Shown here: piece by piece, positions 1 to 6,716 of the stretch | Layout: every line of letters begins with the position of its first letter | Position numbering within the stretch: the first letter of the stretch is position 1 | Source of the DNA: Planctomycetota bacterium | Lineage (GTDB): Bacteria > Planctomycetota > Phycisphaerae > Sedimentisphaerales > Anaerohalosphaeraceae | Direction of reading: 5' to 3' | NCBI GenBank assembly: GCA_030637065.1 | Contig: DAOVVQ010000094.1 | Location: 1-11,960, forward strand | DNA: 11,960 bases | Position numbers and translations under genes: made by a program | The notes under the pieces: generated by a model | Told to the model about the DNA's origin: nothing | The model's input: the letters and a program-made list of their open reading frames with translations, nothing else | The model's database searches: none

Positions 1-2043
1 GAAAAGGGCTGGCGATTTCGTATTCTGCCGACCATCTTTGCAAGATCAACCGACGACGAGCAGGAATCGGAGGAAGATGAAGGCCGGGAGTCCGAAGAAG
101 GGCAGCAGGCCGAAACCGGCGATGAAGAGGCGGATAAGGAAACGGCTATCCTGACGTTTACCATACCTCGCAAGTGCAAGGCTTCGGACACGGAGTACTG
201 CATTGGGCTTATTCCTTTTGGCGGATATGTCGGTATGTTAGGGCAGGAGGATTCCGATGTGCCCGAGGCGACGGCGGATCCCCGGTCCTTTACCAACAAA
301 TCGATACCGGTTCGGATGGCGGTGATCTCGGCTGGGGTGATATTCAATCTTATCGGGGCGTTTGCGATCTTTGCGACGATCGCGGGTATCGGAATAGATC
401 TGCCGCCTGCGGTTATGGGTGAGGTGACGGCGGACGGACCTGCGGACAAGGCGGGTCTGGTGGCCGGAGATGAAATTCTGGAAATAGCCGGCAAAACAAA
501 GATTGATTTTACCAATCTGATTCTGGCCTCGGCACTTTCGAAGAAAGATACTAATATACCCATGAAGGTTCGCCGCCGGGACGGTACTGTCGAAGACTTC
601 GAGGTCGGCACCGCGACGATCCCGGGGATGAAACTTCGGGGCTTTGGAATTGGCCAGGCGCAATCTCTAAAGCTCGCGATGATCGAAGGTGACGATGAAG
701 ATGTCGAGGCGTTGTATGCCGAGATCGGTTTAAGGGGCGGAGATGAGGTTTTCGCGGTCGACGGTCACGATGTCAGTGCCGTATGGGAGCTTGATGAGGC
801 CATCGAAAAGATCCGCAAGCCCAGTGTAATGCTCTCGGCCAGGCGAAGTGAAGATGAGATGGGCCGAACGGGCCTGGTCAACACGACGCTCGATCTGGAT
901 ATGGCGGTTGCGCCAAATTACGACATCAGCGACGAATCGCAATTGTATCATATCTATTCGATGGTCCCGCGGCTGCGTGTGACGGCTGTTACGACCAATC
1001 CCGTCTCGGACAAGAGCAGGGTGCGGATTCTGTTCGAAGATAAGCTCAGGCTCAGGGGACTGATGGAAAAAATCGGCCTTGCCGGTCCGGCTGTCGAGAA
1101 GACGGCGGTGGCCGGTGGTATCGAGGCGGGAGACATAATCGTCAAGGTCGGCGAGGTGGATTTCCCGACGTATCTGGATCTTAGCGAGGTCACGAAGGCA
1201 CATGACGAAAAGGAAATGGCGGTTACTGTCCTTCGCCGCGACAGCGAAGATGCCCTGCAAACCCATGAGCTTACGGTTATTCCCAGAACGCCTCCAGGGG
1301 GTAAAAGGCCGTTGATCGGTATCGGAGTGACGCTCGATACTCAAACGCCTGTGGTGGCAAAAACCATCAGCACAGACGCAGGTCCTCTGCCGCTGAATAT
1401 TCCCCGCGGCGCGGTGATCACCGCTGTCGACGGCGAGGCGGTCTCGGACTTTTACGACATTATCGAGATCATCAGCAAAAACGCCGGCCAGAGGATATCG
1501 CTGGAGTATCGTGTCAATGCCGCGGTCGCAGGCTCGGTGTCCCTGAATATTGCCGCGAACAATCCGCACATCGCGGTCAAGAGCGAACTTACCAAAATGC
1601 TGCCGTTCAAGAGTCTCAGGCGAAATTATAAGGCGTCAAATGTCGCCGAGATATTTTCGATGGGATTTCGTCACATGACCGGCAACGTGATGCAGACGTA
1701 CGCGACGCTGAAGGCCCTGCTTTCCCGCCGATTAGGCGCCGATGCGCTGATGGGTCCCATTGGGATAGTATCGATCAGTTACAAGATCGTCGAAGCCCGC
1801 CAGTTTGTTTATTATCTCAAATTTCTCGGGATGATCAGTGCAATGCTTGCGGTTTTGAACTTTCTTCCGATCCCCATAGTCGACGGCGGCGTTTTTCTTC
1901 TCTTGATGATCGAAAAGATCAAGGGCTCTCCCGTCAGTATGCGTGTCCAGCAGGCGATCGTCTATGTGGGCCTGGCGCTGCTATTAACCCTTTTTATCTA
2001 CGTAACCTGCCGGGACGTATTGAATCTGATCGTGCCCCAGTAA
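1..2043 (+). CDS. rseP: RseP-like site-2 intramembrane metalloprotease with four PDZ-like modules (5' end outside window)
   Basis: The reading frame is open from base 1 and ends at TAA 2041-2043, leaving 680 visible residues. Residue numbers count from base 1. The FGGYVGMLG motif (residues 73-81) matches the RseP loop after the first catalytic helix; the HExxH zinc motif must lie upstream. A membrane helix with NLIGAF follows (about 106-131). Four PDZ-like modules come next, at about 135-205, 222-280, 359-432 and 436-512. The C-terminal membrane domain has MGPIGI (584-589), NFLPIPIVDGG with the zinc-ligand Asp 628 (VDG in place of the usual LDG), and a last helix near 652-674. Family members cleave membrane-bound anti-sigma factors or signal-peptide remnants in the inner membrane. 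E. coli RseP is about 450 residues with two PDZ domains, so this protein is long. Residues 18-47 form a Glu/Asp-rich insert. The apparent ATG at 235 is internal, because it follows conserved motif residues. Confidence 0.93.
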   Translation, partial: EKGWRFRILPTIFARSTDDEQESEEDEGRESEEGQQAETGDEEADKETAILTFTIPRKCKASDTEYCIGLIPFGGYVGMLGQEDSDVPEATADPRSFTNKSIPVRMAVISAGVIFNLIGAFAIFATIAGIGIDLPPAVMGEVTADGPADKAGLVAGDEILEIAGKTKIDFTNLILASALSKKDTNIPMKVRRRDGTVEDFEVGTATIPGMKLRGFGIGQAQSLKLAMIEGDDEDVEALYAEIGLRGGDEVFAVDGHDVSAVWELDEAIEKIRKPSVMLSARRSEDEMGRTGLVNTTLDLDMAVAPNYDISDESQLYHIYSMVPRLRVTAVTTNPVSDKSRVRILFEDKLRLRGLMEKIGLAGPAVEKTAVAGGIEAGDIIVKVGEVDFPTYLDLSEVTKAHDEKEMAVTVLRRDSEDALQTHELTVIPRTPPGGKRPLIGIGVTLDTQTPVVAKTISTDAGPLPLNIPRGAVITAVDGEAVSDFYDIIEIISKNAGQRISLEYRVNAAVAGSVSLNIAANNPHIAVKSELTKMLPFKSLRRNYKASNVAEIFSMGFRHMTGNVMQTYATLKALLSRRLGADALMGPIGIVSISYKIVEARQFVYYLKFLGMISAMLAVLNFLPIPIVDGGVFLLLMIEKIKGSPVSMRVQQAIVYVGLALLLTLFIYVTCRDVLNLIVPQ

Positions 2044-2129
2044 CTGCCTTATAGGCAGGTAGGATTCGTTACCCATGCTGCACGGACGGCTTTACAGAAC
2101 CGCATGGGTAACAAGTTACCCATCCTACG
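2044..2129. repeat. REP-like palindromic element, copy 1
   Basis: The gap after the protease is built from nested inverted repeats. CTGCCT (2044-2049) pairs with AGGCAG (2053-2058). GTAGGAT (2059-2065) pairs with ATCCTAC (2122-2128). GTTACCCATGC (2068-2078) pairs with GCATGGGTAAC (2102-2112). Within the right arm, ATGGGTAAC (2104-2112) and GTTACCCAT (2115-2123) form a near-perfect 20-base palindrome. Bases 2092-2129 recur identically at 9941-9978. The GTAGGATGGGTAAC style resembles repetitive extragenic palindromes mobilised by RAYT-type transposases in other bacteria; that link is from memory and no transposase is seen here. The first hairpin lacks a T-run, so it is not a convincing terminator. 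Confidence 0.75.
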
Positions 2130-2178
2130 CGCCATTTTTGATTTTTACAATGTAGCTTTGATCTTAAAGATTAACCAA

Positions 2179-3138
2179 ATGAGCCTTAGCGTAGTTATAC
2201 CGGCATACAATTGCGGAAAGTATATCGGTCGGGCTGTCGACAGTGTTCTGTCGCAGAGCCGGATGCCGGACGAGGTGATCGTAGTTGACGACGGCTCGGA
2301 CGATAACACAGCCGATGTCGCCGGCGGTTACGGCGAGAAGGTCCGCCTCATCAGGCAGGATAGCGCAGGCGCAAGTGCAGCGCGGAACGCGGGCATCGAG
2401 GCGGCAAACGCCGAGTGGATCGCATTTCTCGACGGCGACGACGAATGGCTGCCGGAAAAGCTCGAGTTGCAGTTGGGCCTGCTGGAGCGCAATGAGCATC
2501 TGGACTGGACGACGGGCAACTTCATACGGTGCGATTGCAATAATGATATCCGCCGCGATGACCTCGATGGCGACCGCCTCGCGCGGGCGAAGGGCCTTCT
2601 CGGCGAAAAGGAATACCTCGACAGCTACTTTCGGGCCTACCTTGCACTGGCTGGGGGCTGGACGGGGACTATGGTCATCAGGCGGAAAATGCTGACCGAA
2701 GCGGGTATGTTTCGGGCGGGGCTGGCAAGATATAACGATATGGATATGTGGTTTCGGCTTGCGTTTATCGGCGGGGAGATCGGGTATGATATTGCGCCGC
2801 TTGCTATCTATCACACCGAGGTCGCCGGCAGTATCGTAAAAACGCACCACGACAGCGGTATTATCTGCGACGTCGTCGACCGGCTGATGGCCCAGGCGGA
2901 AAAACACGACAAACTCGACGAATTCAGGCCATGTGCGGCAAAAATGGCCGGCTGGTGGATACACTGCGCGATCGAGGACAAGAGAGGCGACGAGGCAAGA
3001 AAAGTGCTGAAGAAATACGAAAACCTCTACGGGCAATACTATAAGACGACGACATATATAAAATCAATGTTCCCCGGCGCAGGGATGGCGTATGAGAAGA
3101 TTAAAACCTCACTTCGCAAATGTTGCGGTAAGGCTTAG
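2179..3138 (+). CDS. Family 2 glycosyltransferase (GT-A fold), copy A
   Basis: The 319-residue protein should transfer a sugar from a nucleotide-sugar donor during glycan assembly on the cytoplasmic side. It opens with SVVIPAYN (4-11), has VVDDGS (35-40), the metal-binding LDGDDEW (84-90), and a YNDMDMWFRL segment (185-194) in the position of the usual ED-containing acceptor motif. No membrane helices are evident. I chose ATG 2179 because the fold begins at once. The in-frame ATG at 2104 lies inside the palindromic repeat and would add a 25-residue tail with no family match. There is no clear Shine-Dalgarno before 2179; a TACAAT box at 2146-2151 could be a -10 but has no good -35. The protein is closely related to the one encoded at 8864-9868. 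The next gene starts 42 bases downstream. Donor and acceptor cannot be told. Confidence 0.9.
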   Translation: MSLSVVIPAYNCGKYIGRAVDSVLSQSRMPDEVIVVDDGSDDNTADVAGGYGEKVRLIRQDSAGASAARNAGIEAANAEWIAFLDGDDEWLPEKLELQLGLLERNEHLDWTTGNFIRCDCNNDIRRDDLDGDRLARAKGLLGEKEYLDSYFRAYLALAGGWTGTMVIRRKMLTEAGMFRAGLARYNDMDMWFRLAFIGGEIGYDIAPLAIYHTEVAGSIVKTHHDSGIICDVVDRLMAQAEKHDKLDEFRPCAAKMAGWWIHCAIEDKRGDEARKVLKKYENLYGQYYKTTTYIKSMFPGAGMAYEKIKTSLRKCCGKA

Positions 3139-3180
3139 AATAGAGGCTGCCGCCGCAAACGAAGATCGGGAAGGACCGAT

Positions 3181-4212
3181 ATGGCTCGTGTTGATATCGT
3201 AATACCCCTGTACAACAAGGCCCATTGCGTCGGGCGGGCGATCCGCTCGATAGTGCAGCAGACCGTGACCGACTGGAGGCTGATCGTCGTTGACGATGGG
3301 TCCACCGATAACGGCGGCGAGGTTGTTGGCGCATTTGCCGACGACAGGATCGAACTGCTAAAGCAATCCAATCAGGGCCCCGGTGCAGCCAGAAACACCG
3401 GCATCGCCGCGGCAACAAGCAAATACATCGCATTTCTCGATGCCGACGACGAATGGTACCCATGGTACCTCGAAAACGCATTAAAGGCGATCGAGCAAAA
3501 CGATGTCGCACTGGTCGCCACAATGTACCACGAATGGCCGAAAAAAACGGACATGACCGCCTATTGGGCAAAACGAGGGGTGCACCCGGGACGATACTCC
3601 CTGACAGGCAACGAGTCTCCGGCTTGGACCGATTGGCTATTGTCATATTTGCACGTTGGAACGACCGTGATGCTGACCGAGACCGCCCGTAAATACGATG
3701 GATATTACGCGGAGAACCGTTGCATGCTCGGTGAAGACACAACTTTCTTCCTGCGAGTTGGGATCAATGAGGCCTTTCTTGTGCTCGGCCCGGCTGGGGT
3801 GCGCCACCATCGGGAACAGAGCGGTCTGTCAAATATCGCCAACAGGCCGGTGCCGCCTTTCCTTGATGAACCCGAAATAGTTTTGCGGTACTGCCCGGCA
3901 GATAAACGTGATCTGATGGTCGGGGTTATCGACCACATGGCATTGCGAACCGCAAAAGCAAGAGCGCGCAACGGCTTTAAGACTGAGGCGGTAGGGTTGC
4001 TGAAACGCTTTCCGGGCGTTAACCACTTCCCAGCCGAATATCGAAGATGCCTGGTCACGATCGCACTAAGCGGGGTAATGCCTTACTGGGTCAGGTTTAA
4101 GTGCACAGTTGGCCCGCCTGTTCGGCTTTTTGTAAAATCCATAGCCTGGAAACTGGGCCTGCAACCAAAAATCCCCGAAATAGGGACAGAAAGCGGCAAA
4201 ACCCGGTCTTGA
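3181..4212 (+). CDS. Family 2 glycosyltransferase (GT-A fold)
   Basis: The 343-residue protein has the GT2 layout: VDIVIPLYN (4-12), VVDDGSTDN (36-44), LDADDEW (86-92) and an LGEDTTFFLRV segment (183-193) whose Glu-Asp fits the catalytic-base motif better than in its neighbour. A good Shine-Dalgarno, GGGAAGGA at 3168-3175, precedes ATG 3181. It lies 42 bases after the upstream glycosyltransferase and is probably co-transcribed with it. The last 100 or so residues are basic and may lie along the membrane, but no clear transmembrane segment is seen. It is clearly a GT2 enzyme but diverged from the other two in the window. Role is inferred: addition of one sugar to a surface glycan. Confidence 0.9.
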   Translation: MARVDIVIPLYNKAHCVGRAIRSIVQQTVTDWRLIVVDDGSTDNGGEVVGAFADDRIELLKQSNQGPGAARNTGIAAATSKYIAFLDADDEWYPWYLENALKAIEQNDVALVATMYHEWPKKTDMTAYWAKRGVHPGRYSLTGNESPAWTDWLLSYLHVGTTVMLTETARKYDGYYAENRCMLGEDTTFFLRVGINEAFLVLGPAGVRHHREQSGLSNIANRPVPPFLDEPEIVLRYCPADKRDLMVGVIDHMALRTAKARARNGFKTEAVGLLKRFPGVNHFPAEYRRCLVTIALSGVMPYWVRFKCTVGPPVRLFVKSIAWKLGLQPKIPEIGTESGKTRS

Positions 4213-4222
4213 TCGGATTTTT
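4203..4222 (+). terminator. Weak intrinsic terminator candidate overlapping the GT2 stop codon
   Basis: CCGGT (4203-4207) can pair with ATCGG (4212-4216), with one G-U pair and a CTTG loop, followed by five T at 4218-4222. The stem is short. The position at the end of a two-gene unit, just before a new promoter, supports it. Confidence 0.3.
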
Positions 4223-4223
4223 G

Positions 4224-4269
4224 CAAAAAACAAAAAAAAGATTGACTTTCTCCACGAGTACTATAGAAT
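4224..4269 (+). promoter_or_regulatory. Sigma-70-type promoter with A-tract upstream element, for the PD40 gene
   Basis: TTGACT (4242-4247, 5 of 6 to TTGACA) and TAGAAT (4264-4269, 5 of 6 to TATAAT) are separated by 16 bases. An A-rich tract (4225-4239) sits directly upstream of the -35, as in UP elements. A tandem GTGTTTA duplication (4272-4285) spans the likely start site. The resulting leader of about 70 bases has a small GCCT/AGGC hairpin (4317-4330) just before the AAGGAG ribosome site at 4335-4340. This is the best promoter match in the window. Confidence 0.6.
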
Positions 4270-4345
4270 GGGTGTTTAGTGTTTAACGCTGAAAATGGAG
4301 GACTATTAAATCGGACGCCTGTTTGGAGGCAGAAAAGGAGAGAGT

Positions 4346-5641
4346 ATGAAGACAAGTCTCGGATCAAATTCACTAATCCTGTTGGCAGTTTTCGCATTGG
4401 TTCTTTTTGCTGGAGCGCAAACCGCCCAAGCCGCATGGTCGGAACCAGTCAGTATAACAGGGCTAAATGACCCTAACTGGCACGGCGGAAAGTATCCATG
4501 CATTTCAAGCGACCAGCGAACAGTCTTCTTTATGGTAAATCGCCCGAGTACGGGATCCATTACACTATGGGATATTGTGGAAGCCAGGCGGGAAGATCCG
4601 TCCGGCCCGTTTACTTCAGAGAGGGCTCTGACGGAACTCAACCCGGATGGCGTGTTTACTGTCCATCCGTGGATTTCACTGGACGGCCAGAGGCTATACT
4701 ATGCTCAGACGATCAAAGAAGGTGGAGGATGGGGAAGCCGAGTAATTAAAATGGCTGTTCGAGATGGCGATTCCGCCTGGTTGCCAGCCAAAACGTTGTG
4801 GGAAATACACCAAACGGACACTGCAGACACAGAAGAAACCCTCTCAGGTGACGAACTAACTATCCTATGGGCAAGAAAGGGATTGTCTTCTACCAGCCCT
4901 CTGCGTTACTTGCAGGCTACGCGAGCATCTATTGACGAGCCGTTTTCTGATATTAGAGAAGTACCGGAATTGAGTGCCTTGCTCAATGCTACAGGCCCTC
5001 ATCTGTCACCTGCTGGTTTGCGGGTTTATATTAACATTGAGAATGCAGGTGACAATGGAGCCAGTATCTATGTGGGCTCTCGTGCTTCGCTTGATGATCC
5101 GTTTGATAATTTCCAACTTCTCGAAGGCGTAACCGGCCCGGGTATGTCTGGAAGATATGCCCATCTTACCCCTGACGAGCGGACGATCTATTTTAACAGT
5201 CGTCGCGGCGGTGTCGGCGGCATCTGGGTATCTCACCTGATCCTTTCGCCTCGTATTGTTGCGATCGAGAGTCTCGAAGAGGCGATCGAGGAGAAGAGAG
5301 CGGCGATAGGCAGGATTACGGCTGCGATCAGGCAGGAGGTTAAGGCGCTGCAGGCACTGCAGAAAATATCGATGAAATCGGACTCCGACCGTCTGTCCAG
5401 ATCGGATATCTACAAGTCCCGGACTCAGATCATGCTCGCTCTGCGGCGCCAGATAAAGGCGAGGAGTGAGCTTCAAAAGGCCATCGACAATCTGCGGGAG
5501 GCCATAGGGCACCTGAGACCCGACAGGCCCCATCCACCCGAACCGGGTACAGGCAACCATCCTGGGAACGGCAACAAACCGGATACAAGCAACAAGCCGC
5601 AGACGGACAGGCCCAGGCGGACTGGCAGCAGTCGAAGGTAG
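4346..5641 (+). CDS. Secreted PD40 beta-propeller protein with C-terminal helical hairpin and Pro/Gly/Asn tail
   Basis: AAGGAG five bases before ATG 4346 fixes the start. Residues 1-29 are a Sec signal peptide with a hydrophobic core (9-24) and a likely AQA cleavage site (27-29). The mature part has at least five TolB-like PD40 blade motifs: 50-66, 107-121 (HPWISLDGQRLYYAQ), 164-177, 217-231 (LSPAGLRVYI) and 271-287 (LTPDERTIYFNSRRG). These propellers usually bind proteins or carbohydrates; no catalytic residues are evident. Residues 304-341 and 356-390 are two heptad-like amphipathic helices joined by a charged linker, so a helical hairpin or coiled coil. Residues 391-431 are low-complexity, rich in Pro, Gly, Asn and Arg. 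There is no lipobox or membrane anchor. Hand-counted GC is about 50% in sampled propeller lines and about 62% in sampled helix and tail lines, which suggests fused parts. The gene has its own promoter and terminator, so it is independent of the glycosyltransferases. Function unknown. Confidence 0.88.
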   Translation: MKTSLGSNSLILLAVFALVLFAGAQTAQAAWSEPVSITGLNDPNWHGGKYPCISSDQRTVFFMVNRPSTGSITLWDIVEARREDPSGPFTSERALTELNPDGVFTVHPWISLDGQRLYYAQTIKEGGGWGSRVIKMAVRDGDSAWLPAKTLWEIHQTDTADTEETLSGDELTILWARKGLSSTSPLRYLQATRASIDEPFSDIREVPELSALLNATGPHLSPAGLRVYINIENAGDNGASIYVGSRASLDDPFDNFQLLEGVTGPGMSGRYAHLTPDERTIYFNSRRGGVGGIWVSHLILSPRIVAIESLEEAIEEKRAAIGRITAAIRQEVKALQALQKISMKSDSDRLSRSDIYKSRTQIMLALRRQIKARSELQKAIDNLREAIGHLRPDRPHPPEPGTGNHPGNGNKPDTSNKPQTDRPRRTGSSRR

Positions 5642-5680
5642 ACTTTGCCAGCCAGGAAACGGTAAGAGATGAAATATAAA

Positions 5681-5718
5681 GGCGTGATCAAGGGTAATCC
5701 CGGGATCACGCCTTTTTT
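5681..5718 (+). terminator. Strong rho-independent terminator after the PD40 gene
   Basis: GGCGTGATC (5681-5689) pairs perfectly with GATCACGCC (5704-5712), with an inner GGG/CCC pairing in the loop, and six T follow at 5713-5718. It lies 40 bases after the stop codon at 5639-5641. Confidence 0.92.
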
Positions 5719-5736
5719 ATATACAACTTCATTTAG

Positions 5737-5797
5737 TTGTGATTCGGGCGGGATTTTGATATTATATTGCAATTGAAAGTTCCGGCTGCGTAGCCGG
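5737..5797 (+). promoter_or_regulatory. Promoter candidate and leader hairpin before the sulfotransferase run
   Basis: TTGTGA (5737-5742) and TATTAT (5760-5765) are 17 bases apart, directly after the PD40 terminator and before four co-directional genes, so a promoter is expected here. The leader then holds a small perfect hairpin, CCGGCT (5782-5787) with AGCCGG (5792-5797) and a GCGT loop. No T-run follows it. Its role, if any, is unknown. Confidence 0.45.
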
Positions 5798-5840
5798 GCG
5801 TTTGATATGAGAAATACCGGTTGGGGTTTACCACAAGATT

Positions 5841-6650
5841 ATGTCCTGGAAACCGCGAAATATCAAGGGCACAATAAGGGGACTGATCAACAGGTGGTTC
5901 TATTCATTGTTGCCGAACCCGCAAACGAGGTTCGTGATTATCGCCTCAGAGAGGACGGGATCGAACCTTCTTTTGTCTCTTCTTAATTCACATCCCTCTA
6001 TTCGAACCAAAGGGGAAGTGATCGGCGAGTCAAGATTACGCCAGAAAGAAATTCATGCACAGATACTGACATGCGGTTGCTGCCGCTACATCAGGAACTG
6101 TTTCAAACAGCACAACTTAGAACAGGCGGTCGGGACAAAGATACTCTACCACCAATTCAGAAAATGGTATGCCAACAGGTGGCAGATCGAAGGTTTAAAC
6201 CAGGCTTTGGAGTGTCTCCGCGGTGATACACAAATCAAAATTATCCACTTAAAACGCCGCAACAGATTAAAGACCATGGCTTCCGGGATTATCGCCTTAC
6301 AGACAAAAAAATATGTCAAGACGATCTCGAACGAAAAAGAGCAGGAAATGCAAATTGAATTGCCGAAGGAAAAGTGCGAGGAATTCTTCGGTAAGATCGG
6401 TGAAGTCGAGCAGGAATTTGACGGCTATTTTCAGGGACATGACAAGATCGAAGTGTATTATGAAGACCTGGTATCGAATAACGAAAGTGTTCATGAAAAG
6501 ATATTGGATTTTCTGGGTGTTAACCGGCTCGACCTGAAAGCCAAAACCCTGAAACAGAGAAAGAAGCCGTTGTCCGAAACGATCAGGAATTACGGAGAAT
6601 TGAAAAGTTATTTTTCCGCTACAATATGGGAGCCTTTTTTTGAAGATTAA
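5841..6650 (+). CDS. NodH/Stf0-like PAPS-dependent sulfotransferase
   Basis: The 269-residue protein should move sulfate from PAPS to a sugar hydroxyl or a lipid-linked acceptor in the cytoplasm. The 5'-phosphosulfate loop is ASERTGSNLL (35-44). The 3'-phosphate site is IIHLKRRNRLKTMAS (134-148). VYYEDLVSNNESV (205-217) and ILDFLGVN (221-228) match the C-terminal signature of the NodH/Stf0 branch, as does the KQRKKPLSETIRNY stretch (238-251). It lacks the loop lysine of Sulfotransfer_1 enzymes, as expected for this branch. A four-cysteine cluster (C78, C80, C81, C87) is unusual. ATG 5841 is the only plausible start, with a stop codon in frame at 5808-5810, but the ribosome site is weak (GGGG at 5823-5826, 14 bases away). 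GC in four sampled 60-base lines is 42%, below the neighbours. The next sulfotransferase gene begins 66 bases on. Confidence 0.85.
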   Translation: MSWKPRNIKGTIRGLINRWFYSLLPNPQTRFVIIASERTGSNLLLSLLNSHPSIRTKGEVIGESRLRQKEIHAQILTCGCCRYIRNCFKQHNLEQAVGTKILYHQFRKWYANRWQIEGLNQALECLRGDTQIKIIHLKRRNRLKTMASGIIALQTKKYVKTISNEKEQEMQIELPKEKCEEFFGKIGEVEQEFDGYFQGHDKIEVYYEDLVSNNESVHEKILDFLGVNRLDLKAKTLKQRKKPLSETIRNYGELKSYFSATIWEPFFED

Positions 6651-6697
6651 ACTCCATTTGCACCCAAAAGACACGGCGAAGGTTGCAGTCAGGTTGT

Positions 6698-6715
6698 CCC
6701 TCTGGTATAAGAGGG
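6698..6715 (+). promoter_or_regulatory. Hairpin masking the ribosome site of the second sulfotransferase
   Basis: CCCTCT (6698-6703) pairs with AGAGGG (6710-6715) around a GGTATA loop. The right arm is the only Shine-Dalgarno-like sequence before ATG 6717. The hairpin could therefore lower initiation or tie it to translation of the upstream gene. Confidence 0.35.
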
Positions 6716-6716
6716 C

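Noticed and set aside
235..237. ATG 235 as the start of the site-2 protease.
   Set aside because: The frame is open to base 1 and the upstream codons spell conserved RseP sequence (FGGYV at 217-231), so the gene is simply cut by the window edge.
174..422. Open frame overlapping the protease, and many other long open frames antisense to the large genes.
   Set aside because: They run in alternative frames of well-supported genes, show no recognisable motif and lack convincing ribosome sites. They reflect the GC-rich codon pattern.
2044..2058. CTGCCT/AGGCAG hairpin as the terminator of the protease gene.
   Set aside because: There is no T-run after the stem. It fits better as part of the repeat element.
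2104..2178. In-frame ATG at 2104 as the start of the first GT2 gene.
   Set aside because: It lies within the palindromic repeat, adds 25 residues with no family match, and has no ribosome site. ATG 2179 starts right at the GT-A fold.
4279..4470. Small GTG-started frame in the leader of the PD40 gene.
   Set aside because: It overlaps the PD40 signal-peptide region in another frame, its GTG sits near the promoter start site, and it has no recognisable motif.
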